Positions 36,624-46,698 of a stretch of 64,000 bases of DNA are shown here, in pieces. A program made the translations under genes and the position numbers. How positions within the stretch are numbered: the first letter of the stretch is position 1; every line of letters begins with the position of its first letter. The notes beneath the pieces are model-generated. The model worked only from the letters and a program-made list of their open reading frames with translations. It did no database searches and was not told where the DNA came from. The stretch is from Gemmatimonadota bacterium. Its GTDB lineage: Bacteria > Gemmatimonadota > Gemmatimonadetes > Gemmatimonadales > Gemmatimonadaceae. The DNA lies in NCBI GenBank assembly GCA_027307165.1, contig DAHUXM010000026.1, forward strand, positions 1 to 64,000, read 5' to 3'.

Positions 36624-37771
36624 CGGTCACTCATCCGCCATACGATATCGACGCATGGCGCCGGCGCATTCCGCTGCTCGCGTCGTGCATTCCGATGAAC
36701 AACTGCTCGCAGGCGCCGCAGACAGACGCCACGCGCGCGGCTGCCGAACGATATCTGGATTCGTGGAACGGCAGCGGGATGGACTGGGACGCCTGGATGT
36801 CCGAGGTGGCGCTGGCCAAGGCCGAATTCGCAAAGCTGATCGGAGCCACCGCAGATGATATCGCCGTGTTCAGCTCAGTCTCCGAAGCGGCGAGCGCTGT
36901 CGCGAGTGCGCTTCCGCTGCAGGGCCGGCGCGCGAACATAGTTGTGAGCGACGCCGAATTTCCGACGGTGGCGCATGTGTGGCTGGCGCAGGAGCGACGC
37001 GGCGCGCGGGTGTCGTGGGCTCCCGTACCGGACGACGCCGACGTGTCTGCCTACGATGCGATCATCGATGATCGGACTGCGCTGGTTTCGGCGTGCCATG
37101 CTTACTACATGAATGGTCTCGTGCAGGATTCGGCGCGCATCGCGTCCATCGCGCGCGACGCCGGTGCCCTGTCGTTCGTCGATGCATACCAGTCGCTTGG
37201 TACCGTTCCATTGGATGTGCGCGCACTCGGCGTGGATTTTCTGGCGTCGGGGAACCTGAAGTTCCTCATGGGGATTCCGGGGATCGCATTTCTGTACGTG
37301 CGACCGGAGATCGTGGGTACAATGCAGCCGAGCGTCACGGGATGGTTCGGTCGCGCCAATCCGTTCGCATTCGACGCGAGGTCGCTCGACTGGTCGCCGA
37401 CTGCGAGCCGGTTCGACACGGGGACGCCGCCGGTAATCAACGCGTACGTAGCGCGCGCCGGAATGGAGATCATCAACGCGCTCGGTCCCTCGACCATCCG
37501 CGCGTGGCTCGTCCAGCTGGGTCAGCGCCTGATCGATGGCGGCCGCGCGCGTGGAATGGTGCTGAATGGTACGGACGACATGCGGCGGAAGACCGCGACG
37601 ACTGCGTTCGTCGTTGGCGACTCGCACGCTGTGGAGCAGGCAATGCGCGAGCGCGGCGTCATCGCTTCTGCGCGCGGTGACGTGATCCGGCTCGCGCCGC
37701 ACTTCTATTCCACCACCGACGACGTCGATCGCGCGCTGGATGTGCTCGCCGAAGTAGTGCGTACCGCGTGA
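36620..37771 (+). CDS. Class V aminotransferase / kynureninase-like PLP enzyme
   Basis: 383 aa, GTG start overlapping the upstream TGA (GTGA). Fold-type I features: FSSVSEAASAVASAL near the PLP phosphate site, SFVDAYQSLGTVPLDVRALG with the pyridine-binding Asp and Gln, and Schiff-base Lys214 in SGNLKFLMGIPGIAFLYV. It is closest in style to selenocysteine-lyase, isopenicillin-N-epimerase and kynureninase relatives. Within the cluster it would supply the 2-oxo acid for the TPP decarboxylase by transamination, or cleave a C-C or C-S bond. Confidence 0.85.
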   Translation: MTVTHPPYDIDAWRRRIPLLASCIPMNNCSQAPQTDATRAAAERYLDSWNGSGMDWDAWMSEVALAKAEFAKLIGATADDIAVFSSVSEAASAVASALPLQGRRANIVVSDAEFPTVAHVWLAQERRGARVSWAPVPDDADVSAYDAIIDDRTALVSACHAYYMNGLVQDSARIASIARDAGALSFVDAYQSLGTVPLDVRALGVDFLASGNLKFLMGIPGIAFLYVRPEIVGTMQPSVTGWFGRANPFAFDARSLDWSPTASRFDTGTPPVINAYVARAGMEIINALGPSTIRAWLVQLGQRLIDGGRARGMVLNGTDDMRRKTATTAFVVGDSHAVEQAMRERGVIASARGDVIRLAPHFYSTTDDVDRALDVLAEVVRTA

Positions 37772-39105
37772 CCGAACCCCGCGAAACTTTCTCGTCCCGC
37801 TTCGGCGGGCTCATGACGATCGTCGGGGTATCGATAGGGCTTGGCCACGTCTGGCGCTTTCCATACATGGTGGGAAAGTTCGGCGGCGCGGCGTTCGTGC
37901 TCTTCTACACACTCGTATCGGTGGTCATTGGTGTGCCGGCGTTGATGGCCGAGTTCGCGCTTGGCCGCCATACACGCCGCGGACCGGTCGGCGCGTTCCA
38001 GCGCGGCGGGCTGCCCTACGGTCGATACGTCGGCTGGTTCCTCTTCTTCGTGGTCACCGCTGCAACCGGCTACTACTCGGCGGTGATCGGCTGGGTGCTC
38101 TACTACACGGTGGGCCAGGTCGCCGCGCTCGCGCGCATTTCGTTCGAGGCCGCCGCGATACTGCCGCCGGATCACGGTTTCGTGTTGAAGTCCTTTCTGT
38201 TGCAGATGGCCTGCACCGGCATCGTGCTCCTCGCCTGCGCGCTCGTCGTGCTCAAGGGCGTGCGCAAGGGAATCGAGGTGGTGAGCATCATCGTGCTGCC
38301 GGCGATGACGATCGTGACCATTCTCGTCATGGTCCGCACGCTGACACTGCCCGGAGCGATGATCGGCGTGCGCTGGTATCTGCTCGAATTCCGCTTTGCC
38401 GATCTCACTGCGAACGTCATGGCAGCCGCGATCGGTCATGCCATTTTCGCGCTTTCGCTGGGCGGCACGTTCATGGTGGTCTACGGCTCGTATCTGCACG
38501 CCGACGAACCGCTGGCGCGTCCCGCGATCTGGACGGTGATTGGAGATACGGGCTCGTCGCTCATAGCTGGACTCGCCGTGATTCCGGCGGTGTTCTCGTT
38601 CGGCCTGCAGCCTGCATCGGGGCCGGGACTCATCTTCGATACGTTGCCGCGCGTGTTCGCGGCGATGCCCGCGGGTTGGCTCTTCGGCGCGCTCTTCTTC
38701 GCCAGCCTGTTCGGCGCCGGCTATCTGTCGGACATCGGTGCGCTGGAAGTGCTCGTCGCTGGACTGACCGACAACACTCGCCTCACGCGCACGCGTTCGG
38801 TGTGGGTGATGTCGGCTGCGTGTTTCATTCTGGCAATTCCGCCGAGCGTAAACAACGCGATCTTCGTTCCGTGGGATCTGACGTTTGGCTCGGGGATGCA
38901 GACGCTCGGCTCGCTGCTCGCTGTCGTTACCGTCGCGTGGTGCTTGAACCGCGCAGCGGCTCTGAAGGAGCTGTTCGGTGCCGGCGAGAAACCGGTTCCG
39001 ATGTGGGTCTTTTATTGGATTCGATTCGGAATCCCCGTGATCATACTGGGCGTCGGCGTGTACTGGCTGCTGACGCAGGTGTTCGGCACATTTAGCGGTG
39101 TGTGA
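37768..39105 (+). CDS. Sodium:neurotransmitter symporter (NSS/SNF) family transporter
   Basis: 445 aa with about 11 transmembrane helices. SIGLGHVWRFPYMVGKFGGA is the NSS signature of TM1 (unwound Na+/substrate site), and LMAEFALGRHTRRGPVGAF follows TM2. Bacterial members such as LeuT and MhsT import amino acids with Na+. The GTG start overlaps the aminotransferase stop by four bases, so import and metabolism are translationally coupled. Substrate specificity is not predictable. Confidence 0.92.
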   Translation: MTEPRETFSSRFGGLMTIVGVSIGLGHVWRFPYMVGKFGGAAFVLFYTLVSVVIGVPALMAEFALGRHTRRGPVGAFQRGGLPYGRYVGWFLFFVVTAATGYYSAVIGWVLYYTVGQVAALARISFEAAAILPPDHGFVLKSFLLQMACTGIVLLACALVVLKGVRKGIEVVSIIVLPAMTIVTILVMVRTLTLPGAMIGVRWYLLEFRFADLTANVMAAAIGHAIFALSLGGTFMVVYGSYLHADEPLARPAIWTVIGDTGSSLIAGLAVIPAVFSFGLQPASGPGLIFDTLPRVFAAMPAGWLFGALFFASLFGAGYLSDIGALEVLVAGLTDNTRLTRTRSVWVMSAACFILAIPPSVNNAIFVPWDLTFGSGMQTLGSLLAVVTVAWCLNRAAALKELFGAGEKPVPMWVFYWIRFGIPVIILGVGVYWLLTQVFGTFSGV

Positions 39106-39165
39106 CGCCCGTGCCCCTCGCAGTGTTGTGGATAGTGAACCCTTTTCCATAGTAGAGCTTGCTCG

Positions 39166-39942
39166 ATGCCATTACTCGCCGATCTCGTCGCCGCGCTCGA
39201 TGCCGGCACTCTCAGGATGGTGGACCTCTCGCAGCCGCTTGGCCCTGACACGCCGGTAATCGGACTGCCACCCATCTTCGCGTCCTCACCTGGTGTGTCG
39301 ATGGAAGTGATCTCGCACTACGATGAGAAGGGGCCCGCCTGGTACTGGAACACCATCCACATGGGTGAACACACCGGCACGCACTTCGACGCGCCCGTGC
39401 ACTGGGTCACCGGCAAGGATTTTCCCGACAACCGGTGCGACACGATTCCGCCGCGTCGCTTCGTCGGCCCCGCCTGCGTGATAGACGTGACTGCCGAGGT
39501 CGCGAAGAATGAAGATTTTCTACTGATGCCGGAGCATGTAGTGGCGTGGGAGAAACAGAACGGCAGGATCCCGCGCGGGGCGTGGGTTCTACTTCGCACC
39601 GGCTGGAGCACACGCACAGATCCGGTCAAGTTCCTCAACGTGAAGGAAGACGGCGCGCACAGTCCGGGCTTTCACAAGAGCACGTCCGAGCTGCTGGCGA
39701 AAGATCGCGACGTTCTCGGTGTTGGCGTGGAGACAGTCGGCACCGACGCGGGCCAGGCAGGCACGTTCGATCCACCGTTTCCGAATCACACGACGATGCA
39801 TGGGAACGGGAAGTTCGGACTTGCGAGTCTGTGCAATCTCGATCAGCTGCCGCCGACGGGCGCGGTGGTGATCGCGGCGCCGCTCAAGATCGTGAACGGG
39901 AGCGGGAGTCCGCTGCGCGTGCTGGCGATCGTGCCGGCGTAA
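39166..39942 (+). CDS. Cyclase-family metal-dependent hydrolase (kynurenine-formamidase-like)
   Basis: 258 aa. The metal-binding signature HxGTHxDxxxH is present as HTGTHFDAPVHW; VDLSQPLGPDTPVIGLPP at the N-terminus and GVGVETVGTDAG (Glu/Asp region) are typical of the cyclase/KynB-like family. It hydrolyses amide, formamide or cyclic amide/lactone substrates in characterised relatives. It lies 60 bases after the transporter gene and probably belongs to the same operon; about 50 bases later the leftward export operon ends. Confidence 0.85.
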   Translation: MPLLADLVAALDAGTLRMVDLSQPLGPDTPVIGLPPIFASSPGVSMEVISHYDEKGPAWYWNTIHMGEHTGTHFDAPVHWVTGKDFPDNRCDTIPPRRFVGPACVIDVTAEVAKNEDFLLMPEHVVAWEKQNGRIPRGAWVLLRTGWSTRTDPVKFLNVKEDGAHSPGFHKSTSELLAKDRDVLGVGVETVGTDAGQAGTFDPPFPNHTTMHGNGKFGLASLCNLDQLPPTGAVVIAAPLKIVNGSGSPLRVLAIVPA

Positions 39943-39996
39943 GGAAGCCGATTCACTGCGCGCTTGCCGTCGCATTCCGCGCGCATCGTCAACAGA

Positions 39997-41397
39997 TCAG
40001 CGACTCCTGGCGCGGACGCGCGTACCATCGCGCAGCGCTTCAGATGGGAACACGATGACGGTATCTCTTTCACCCACACCCGACAGCACTTCGGCGGATC
40101 CACTGCCGGTGTGTCCAATGTTCACATCGCGCAGATGAGCACGGCCGTCCTGCAGCGCATATAACTGCCACCGTTCATCGTTCCTGAACAGAGCGCTCGC
40201 GGGTACGGTGAGCACTCGCGGCGCCTGCCAGACCACGATGCTGCTTTCGAGACGGTAGCCGTCGCCGAGTGCGGCAGGGTGTGTGGTGAGATCGATGATC
40301 ACCGAGAGACGTTGCTCTTCAACGCCGAGCGCCGAGATGCGTTTTCTCGCTGAAGGCTCGACGCGGCGAACCGATCCGTAGAGCGGTGCGCCGCCCCAGC
40401 CTCGTAGAGTGACGGATTGGCCAGGGCGGATGGACGCGGCGTCGCTCGACAGCACATCGGCGGCGATCTCCAGTGATGACGGATCGCCCACCTCCACGAG
40501 TGGGGTACCGGGCGTCACGACTCGCTCGCTTCGCTCGGGGATGAGCAGAATGCGTCCAGCCGCCGGCGTACGCACCGTCGTCGTCGCCTGCGAAGAGCCG
40601 GTCGTCGACAGTAGTGAGGCGCGTGCCTGCGCAAACTCGGCATCCGCACTGTTGACCTGCGCGCGTGCGGCGGCAACATCGCTGCGGCGGCCGTCAACCT
40701 GCAATTGCGCCATCTCGACATCCCGGTTGGCCAGTGCGCCGGCGGCGGCGAGAGTGCGCGTCCGGGCTGCATCGCGCTCTGCTTGCGCAAGGCTCGTCGT
40801 TGCGCGTGCAAGATTTGCACTGGCGTTCGAGCGCGCAGCCTCGGCGGCACGCAACGCAGCCTGTGCAACACCGCGTGCAGTGGGATCCGTTGGCGGCGGC
40901 GCAATTACCGCGACGACGTCTCCCGCGTTGACAGAATCACCCTCGGAGTAAGTGATACGGCTCACGAGACCGGCAACGGGTGCGGTAATTGTGAAGCGCG
41001 AGCGGACCCGCGTGACTGCATCCGCATCGACGGTAACCTGCAACGGACCGCGTGTTACCTGTGCAACTTCCACCGACAGGGGCGTGCCACGCAGCAGCCG
41101 CACAGTGATTGCGATGATGGCAAGCAGGACAACGGCGGCTATGATGCGGCCGCGTGTAAGTATGCGGCGTGGACGCTCACTCGTTTTGCGAACCGTGGTA
41201 GTCGTTGGCGGCTGCGCCGGGGGAATCGTTGCCGGTAGCGTCGCTGGTGCCGTTTCTGGTGCCACAGCTGGCGCCGGCACTGGCGACGTTTCTGGTGACG
41301 GTTCCGGTTGCGGCGTCCGAGCGACGACTGGAGCTGGATCGTCTGACGCCGGTTGAAGATCCGGATCGGGGACAGGAGTACGGTCGGACATCGTCAT
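39997..41397 (-). CDS. HlyD/MacA-type periplasmic adaptor of the ABC exporter
   Basis: 466 aa. A long Pro/Thr/Ala-rich cytoplasmic N-terminus (about residues 10-75) precedes one transmembrane helix (IIAAVVLLAIIAITVRLL). Then come a lipoyl half-motif (TAPVAGLVSRITYSEGDSVNAGDVVAVI), a coiled-coil hairpin of Ala/Arg-rich heptads (about residues 175-255), the second lipoyl half (TVRTPAAGRILLIPE) and beta-barrel domains. The low-complexity N-terminal extension is unusual for MacA. The start overlaps the permease stop (ATGA). It links the inner-membrane pump to an outer-membrane channel that is not encoded here. Confidence 0.88.
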   Translation of the reverse strand: MTMSDRTPVPDPDLQPASDDPAPVVARTPQPEPSPETSPVPAPAVAPETAPATLPATIPPAQPPTTTTVRKTSERPRRILTRGRIIAAVVLLAIIAITVRLLRGTPLSVEVAQVTRGPLQVTVDADAVTRVRSRFTITAPVAGLVSRITYSEGDSVNAGDVVAVIAPPPTDPTARGVAQAALRAAEAARSNASANLARATTSLAQAERDAARTRTLAAAGALANRDVEMAQLQVDGRRSDVAAARAQVNSADAEFAQARASLLSTTGSSQATTTVRTPAAGRILLIPERSERVVTPGTPLVEVGDPSSLEIAADVLSSDAASIRPGQSVTLRGWGGAPLYGSVRRVEPSARKRISALGVEEQRLSVIIDLTTHPAALGDGYRLESSIVVWQAPRVLTVPASALFRNDERWQLYALQDGRAHLRDVNIGHTGSGSAEVLSGVGERDTVIVFPSEALRDGTRVRARSR

Positions 41398-43760
41398 TCC
41401 CGTGTCTTGAGGACGGCAACGAGATCGAGACGCGTCGAGCGTCGGTACATGAGCGCCCCTGCGAGCGCTGAAGCACTCAGCACAACGGCGGTTGCGAATG
41501 CGTACGTCGCTGCGCGCGTCACGATCGGAACCTGATAATTCTCACTGGTGAATCCGTAAGTCAGATATGCAGCAAATGCGCGTCCGAGGACCCAGCCGAT
41601 CGGGATCGCTGCGATGGTGAGGATTGCCTCCTCGCCCAGCAGCATCACCCCGACCTCGCGATTCGTGAAGCCAAGTACGCGAAGACTTGCGAGCTCCCGG
41701 CCGCGTTCCGACAGCGCGATGCGCGCGCCATTGTACACCACACCCAGCGCGATTATGGATGCGAACAACACGACGACGACCGCCGATATTCGGAAGCTCT
41801 TCGCCATCATGCGATCGAACTGTGCCACCATCGCAGTGCGCGATGTTACGCCACCGACGAGCGGCATCGCCCTCAGCTGCTCGAACAGCTCCGGTCGCGG
41901 CGGGCTATCGAGTCGCAGGTACGCACCGTTGATCAGATTTCCGTCACCCACCAGTGAGCCCGCCGCGGTGAGATCCATATATGCGTTGGGCGACATGAGC
42001 TCGTTCAGCAGCGCAGTCACCACGACTCTGCGCGTCGTGCCTCGTTCGAGCAGATCCATGTCCAGCGTATCGCCGGTGTGAATCGCGAGGATGCCTGCGA
42101 CCTTCGTGCTGAGCACGATGCCGGCCGGCGGGATTGCATGTATCTGCCCATCCACGTCGACCAGCCTGTGCATCTTTCCGTCGCGCTCGAGCGCCGTGAG
42201 ACCGACCGTTCTGGACCGTCCCATGTGCCGGAGGCGGACCGGAACGACGCGAACGAGCTCGACGTTGGTGACTCCGGGGAGGGACGAAAACACTGGGCGC
42301 GTCGATGCTGGAACAGCTGTTACAAGCTGTACCGAGAGCGCCTGACGTTGTCCAACCCGGAACTGGAGACCGATCATATTGTCCGTTGCGTCGTAGAGAG
42401 AAAGAGCGCCGGCCATCATTGCGAGTGCCGCCGCGACGCCCATCGCGCCGAGCAGTGCACGGCGCGGCTGCCGTTCGAGGCCGCGGATTATCATGCGTAC
42501 TGGCGTACTGAGAGTCAGGCGCCTGCCGATCGTGTCGAACGGCAGCGCACGATAACGCGCAGGCGCCGGTGGCTGGAGCGCCTCTGCTGGTGGCAGAATT
42601 GCGACTTTGCGGACGGCGCTGAGCGCACCGCTGAGCGCGGCGAGAAAGATCACGATGATCGCGCGACCGATCGTCACCCAGTCGGCGTGAAACTGGAGGC
42701 CGGGGATGCGGAGCACGTCACTGTAAATGCCTGTATAGAGCCGTCCCACCCAGACACCGACCCCGATGCCGAGTGGTATGCCCACGGCGGCTGCTGCCGC
42801 CGCATAGGCGAGGTAGTGCAGACCCACGGCGCCGCTGGTGTATCCAAACGCCTTGAGCACCGCGATCTGTTCGCGTTCGGTTGCGATGAGGCGCGAGACG
42901 ACGGATCCGACGAGGAACGCAGCGACGGCGACAAAGACCGCCGGAAATGCGAACGCCATCACTCCCAACTGAGTCAGCTCGTTTGAAACAACGCGGTCCG
43001 ACAGTTGATCCTTGCGACCGATCGCCCCGCGGCCACCGTACGGCGCGAGCAGCGTATCGACCGCGGCTATCACTTCGGACGGACGTGCACCTGCTGCCAG
43101 CCCAATCGAAACATCATTGAACGCACCACGCATGCCCGTTGCAGCGGCAGCGAGCTCGTGCGGGACCCAGAGGATTCCGAAACCGCGCGCGTCGGACGGA
43201 AACGCATTGCCCGGCTCCTCGTACAGATAATCGGGCGCCGCGCCGATACCGACGATTCGGAGTTCGACGTAGCGCTCATTGATGATTGCTGTGAGCAGCG
43301 AGCCCGGCCGCAATCCGTTCGCCTCAGCAAAGCGGCCGCTCACGAGTATTTCCTTGTCAGCACCTGGCAACACGGCGCGCCCGCTCGTGATGTGTACCGC
43401 GTTCAGCGGCACGCCTCCGCTGCCAGGGAGTGGGAGCGACACCATGCGTCCGATCGCCGGCATGTCGAGACCGGGGACGTCGAGCCTTACATCCTTCACG
43501 ACACGTGTCGCCACGCTGTTCACACCGGGGATCGCTGCGAGCCGGACAGCGACGGCGTCGGGGGCGCGTGTGAGCGTCGCAAATACATCGGCAAAGTGAC
43601 CGCTGAGGTAGTATTCGCGCGTTGCGGAATCCAGAGAGCTCGATGTGCCGCCGAGTGCGACCACCGTCATGACACCGCCAGCCATGACGGCCGCTATGGA
43701 GAATACCTGTGCGCGAATGCGCCAGAGATCGCGTCGCAGTTTGCTCGTGAGCGCGCTCAC
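41394..43760 (-). CDS. FtsX-type ABC transporter permease with two FtsX modules
   Basis: 788 aa. An N-terminal transmembrane helix ([16 protein letters not shown]), a large periplasmic domain, then repeated FtsX-type three-helix modules: [20 protein letters not shown] with [20 protein letters not shown], and [20 protein letters not shown] with [15 protein letters not shown]. The long form with duplicated modules resembles permeases of macrolide/lipoprotein-type exporters. It is translationally coupled to both the ATPase and the adaptor by four-base overlaps, forming one export machine. Confidence 0.9.
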   Translation of the reverse strand: MSALTSKLRRDLWRIRAQVFSIAAVMAGGVMTVVALGGTSSSLDSATREYYLSGHFADVFATLTRAPDAVAVRLAAIPGVNSVATRVVKDVRLDVPGLDMPAIGRMVSLPLPGSGGVPLNAVHITSGRAVLPGADKEILVSGRFAEANGLRPGSLLTAIINERYVELRIVGIGAAPDYLYEEPGNAFPSDARGFGILWVPHELAAAATGMRGAFNDVSIGLAAGARPSEVIAAVDTLLAPYGGRGAIGRKDQLSDRVVSNELTQLGVMAFAFPAVFVAVAAFLVGSVVSRLIATEREQIAVLKAFGYTSGAVGLHYLAYAAAAAAVGIPLGIGVGVWVGRLYTGIYSDVLRIPGLQFHADWVTIGRAIIVIFLAALSGALSAVRKVAILPPAEALQPPAPARYRALPFDTIGRRLTLSTPVRMIIRGLERQPRRALLGAMGVAAALAMMAGALSLYDATDNMIGLQFRVGQRQALSVQLVTAVPASTRPVFSSLPGVTNVELVRVVPVRLRHMGRSRTVGLTALERDGKMHRLVDVDGQIHAIPPAGIVLSTKVAGILAIHTGDTLDMDLLERGTTRRVVVTALLNELMSPNAYMDLTAAGSLVGDGNLINGAYLRLDSPPRPELFEQLRAMPLVGGVTSRTAMVAQFDRMMAKSFRISAVVVVLFASIIALGVVYNGARIALSERGRELASLRVLGFTNREVGVMLLGEEAILTIAAIPIGWVLGRAFAAYLTYGFTSENYQVPIVTRAATYAFATAVVLSASALAGALMYRRSTRLDLVAVLKTRE

Positions 43761-44548
43761 CAGGACAGTTCCTCTGCCGAGATCCGGTGCGCGTTGCGGT
43801 ACGAATCAGAGATGCGCCCGCTGGTCATGTGAACGACGCGATCGGCCATGCCGGCTATCGAGACGTTGTGCGTGATGACAACTGTCGCCGCACCAAGTTG
43901 TCTGTTGACCAGATCTATCGTGCGCAGTACAAGGCGCCCCGTCTCGACGTCGAGCGCTCCGGTTGGTTCGTCGCAGAGGAGCACGTCCGGGCGTTTGGCG
44001 ACGGCTCGCGCGATTGCGACGCGTTGTTGCTCGCCGCCTGACAGTTGCGCAGGAAAGTGATCCATTCGATCGCCGAGTCCGACCAGTGCAAGCGCATCGT
44101 CGGGTCGCATCGGATCGCGTGCTATTTCGGTGACGAGCGCGACATTTTCACGCGCAGTGAGACTCGGGATGAGATTGTAGAACTGGAAGACGAATCCAAT
44201 GTGATCGCGCCGGTATTGCGTGAGCTCGCGCTGGTTCATGCTGGTGAGGTCGTGATCCTCGAATCGCACCATCCCGCTCGTTGCGGTATCGAGCCCGCCC
44301 AGGATGTTCAGCAGGGTGGACTTGCCACTGCCCGAGGCCCCGAGCAGGACCAGCAGCTCGCCGGCATAGAGCTCCATGTCGAGTTCCCGGAGCGCCCGAA
44401 CCTCCAGGTCGCCGGATCGATAGATCTTCGTCAGTCCACGCGCGAGAAATACCGGCGCCGGCGGAGGTGGTCCGTCGTCAGAGCGTGCTGTGGCAGCTGG
44501 CTGGGCAGTGTTGCTCGCGACGGCGCTGGTCGGCATGGAATAGTCCAC
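43757..44548 (-). CDS. ABC transporter ATPase (MacB/LolD subfamily)
   Basis: 263 aa. Walker [20 protein letters not shown]-loop [17 protein letters not shown], signature [15 protein letters not shown], Walker [12 protein letters not shown] and switch His in VVITHN are all intact. This is the LolD/MacB-like subfamily that energises FtsX-type permeases. A GTG at 44548 or an ATG at 44536 may start it. It is first of the three-gene export operon; the cargo is unknown. Confidence 0.93.
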   Translation of the reverse strand: MDYSMPTSAVASNTAQPAATARSDDGPPPPAPVFLARGLTKIYRSGDLEVRALRELDMELYAGELLVLLGASGSGKSTLLNILGGLDTATSGMVRFEDHDLTSMNQRELTQYRRDHIGFVFQFYNLIPSLTARENVALVTEIARDPMRPDDALALVGLGDRMDHFPAQLSGGEQQRVAIARAVAKRPDVLLCDEPTGALDVETGRLVLRTIDLVNRQLGAATVVITHNVSIAGMADRVVHMTSGRISDSYRNAHRISAEELSW

Positions 44549-44666
44549 GCTTTTGGCGCGTGGAACCTCCTCATGAAGGAGGAGGTTAGGGCATTACTGG
44601 CGCCGGTGCTATCGGGGAATCACTGGTTTGGAGTCAGGAGTTTGCGGACACGCGTGGGGAGCCTCG

Positions 44667-45314
44667 TCACGTCGCCCGCCGCGGCCTCCGGATCGCTCTC
44701 ACCGTACTACTCTTTCCGCCGCCGCAGAAGAACCGGTCGGCACCATCGGACTCCAGTCCGGACACACCGACTCCCGCCGGCATCTCGAGCCGCTCCAGTA
44801 CTTCTCCGGACTGCGGATCGATACGCCGAACATCGGCGTCATCGCCTTCCCAGGTGGCGTGCCAGAGGTCGCCGTCCACCCATGTAACTCCGGTGACGAA
44901 TCGGTTGGACGTGATCGTACGCAGGATCGCGCCGGTCTCGGGATCGATCTGGTGGATGCTCCGGTCGCGGTATGCTCCCACCCAGAGCGTCCCTTCGGCC
45001 CATGTGAGTCCCGAGGCGCTGCTGCTGGGCGCGGGGATCGTGGCGAGCACGCGACCGCTCCGGGGATCGATCTTCTGAATCCGATCCTCAGCGAGCTGGA
45101 ACAGGTGTTCTCCATCGTATGCAGTTCCCGCATGCGCCGCGACATCGATCGCGCGCACCGCCTCTCCGCTCGCGGGATCGAATGCGCGCAGACTGTCTCC
45201 TGCGGCAAACCATACGTGACGCCCGTCGTACGACACGCCACCCACGTTGGGTGTGCCCGCGAACGGTCCGTACTCCCGAATTATCTCGGCCTTCTCGACA
45301 ATCGATTTACGCAT
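44667..45314 (-). CDS. Small beta-propeller (glutamine-cyclotransferase/YVTN-like) protein
   Basis: 215 aa without a signal peptide. Four to five repeats of the type SYDGRHVWFAAGDSLRAFDP, AEGTLWVGAYRDRSIHQIDP and VDGDLWHATWEGDDADVRRI form a propeller resembling glutamine cyclotransferases and PQQ-like proteins. Cytoplasmic location is inferred from the missing leader. It follows the winged-helix regulator gene by nine bases and may be in an operon with it. Function unknown. Confidence 0.75.
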   Translation of the reverse strand: MRKSIVEKAEIIREYGPFAGTPNVGGVSYDGRHVWFAAGDSLRAFDPASGEAVRAIDVAAHAGTAYDGEHLFQLAEDRIQKIDPRSGRVLATIPAPSSSASGLTWAEGTLWVGAYRDRSIHQIDPETGAILRTITSNRFVTGVTWVDGDLWHATWEGDDADVRRIDPQSGEVLERLEMPAGVGVSGLESDGADRFFCGGGKSSTVRAIRRPRRAT

Positions 45315-45323
45315 GTGTCCAGT

Positions 45324-46544
45324 CTAGTCCATCGGTAGCGGAGCGGGGAGTAACAATGTTGTCGTGAAGCCCGCCGCCGGCGTCGTGATCCAGCGACGCG
45401 CGCGCCCGCGGCCGAACGCCTGCACCTTGCCCGCCGCAGCGAGCGAATCGATCGTGCGCTGCACGGTACGCTGGCTCGCACCAAGTGCGAGCGCAAGTGC
45501 CGAGCTCGACCAAGCCTCGCCGTCACTGAGGAAGGCGAGCACCGCACCATGCTCCTCTTCGATCGGCCGCGCCAGAACGACGATCTCCTTCGCGTGGTGC
45601 GGTGTCATGGCGAATCCGCGTTTCGTCGCGCGCACGTCCGCGACCGATCGGAGAACGTTGCGAAGTCGTGCGACTTCGACACGCAACCGGGCGCGATGCG
45701 ATGCGTCGATGAACTTCGCTCCGAAGGCGCGCACAAGAAGCACGTCTCTCGCCACATCTCCGGGCCACGCTTCACCCATCGCGCGTGCGAGCGCGAACAG
45801 CACCGGCCGTGATGCGAGCGAGACTACTGTCCGTGCATCGCGAATCACTCCGCGACACGCATCGATAACGAGCGCGTCCGACGCCAGCAGTCCCTCGACG
45901 TCCTCGAGCAGCAAAAACCGCTCTTCGCCGCTCGCGATCAGGCGTGCAGCGGGCGTGTCGAGCGCAAGCCACGCAGTCTCGACCTCCGCCATCAGCGCAG
46001 GAATGCGCGCCTGTTGTGCAACACGCTCTGCGCGCATCAGCGCCGCACGCGCCGCCGTCCCGCGAATTCGCCGCACCGCGATTCCTGCAACGAGCAGCTC
46101 GTGCACGGTTTGCAGTCCGGGCGGAAACGAAGCTAGATCGACCTCGGCGAGCATGTGCTCCGCTTCGTCCACGCGACCTATCAGAAGCAGGCGTCGGATC
46201 TCGAGGTAGCGTGCGTGTGCGGCGTTCATGCGGTCGCCGTGTTCTTCGAGCGTCGCGCGCGCTGCATTCAGTGCTTTCGCGGGCCAGCTCAGATCTCGCG
46301 ACGCGAGCGCAACTTCCGCTTCCGCAACGATGCACCGTGCGCGCGCCACGGATTCATTCTGACCGAAGGCGCGCGTCGCGCTACGCAGGAGCTCCTTCGC
46401 GCGCGCGAGATCGCCGAGCTGCGCCATCGCGATGCCCCGAAGCGCGAGCGCGGGCGCGTCGTCGCGCAGTGCGACCCGGTTCAGCGCGCCGAGTGGGTCG
46501 CCCGCGGCAAGTGCGCGCGCCGCGGCGGTGATCAACGAGTCCAT
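45324..46544 (-). CDS. TPR-like protein with C-terminal winged helix (transcriptional regulator)
   Basis: 406 aa. The first 220 residues are Ala-rich helical repeats (LAAGDPLGALNRVALRD, LGDLARAKELLRSATRAF), the middle has LRVEVARLRNVLRSVADVRA, and the C-terminus is a winged helix: SSSALALALGASQRTVQRTI followed by DSLAAAGKVQAFGRGRARRW. The layout recalls BTAD/MalT-like helical regulators but the HTH is at the C-terminus. The propeller gene follows nine bases downstream. Ligand and targets unknown. Confidence 0.75.
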   Translation of the reverse strand: MDSLITAAARALAAGDPLGALNRVALRDDAPALALRGIAMAQLGDLARAKELLRSATRAFGQNESVARARCIVAEAEVALASRDLSWPAKALNAARATLEEHGDRMNAAHARYLEIRRLLLIGRVDEAEHMLAEVDLASFPPGLQTVHELLVAGIAVRRIRGTAARAALMRAERVAQQARIPALMAEVETAWLALDTPAARLIASGEERFLLLEDVEGLLASDALVIDACRGVIRDARTVVSLASRPVLFALARAMGEAWPGDVARDVLLVRAFGAKFIDASHRARLRVEVARLRNVLRSVADVRATKRGFAMTPHHAKEIVVLARPIEEEHGAVLAFLSDGEAWSSSALALALGASQRTVQRTIDSLAAAGKVQAFGRGRARRWITTPAAGFTTTLLLPAPLPMD

Positions 46545-46698
46545 CGTAATCCCGTCACACTTGTAACTCCCACCGTTTCGATGTGTTGTGCCAGACTTGT
46601 CTCACGACCGATAACGAGCCGTGAGCGGCGAATGGATTCGCGCTTCGCGCTCGCAATGCGGAAACTCGACCTCGATCAAACCAGGAGATTTCAGAGCC

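Noticed and set aside
37705-39150. 481-codon open frame antisense to the NSS transporter
   Set aside because: Its His/Arg/Glu-rich composition is the mirror of hydrophobic codons. The plus-strand transporter has clear family motifs.
37841-44000. The adjacent decarboxylase cluster and ABC exporter as one system
   Set aside because: They converge tail-to-tail with about 50 bases between stops and have separate coupling within each operon. Nothing links their functions.
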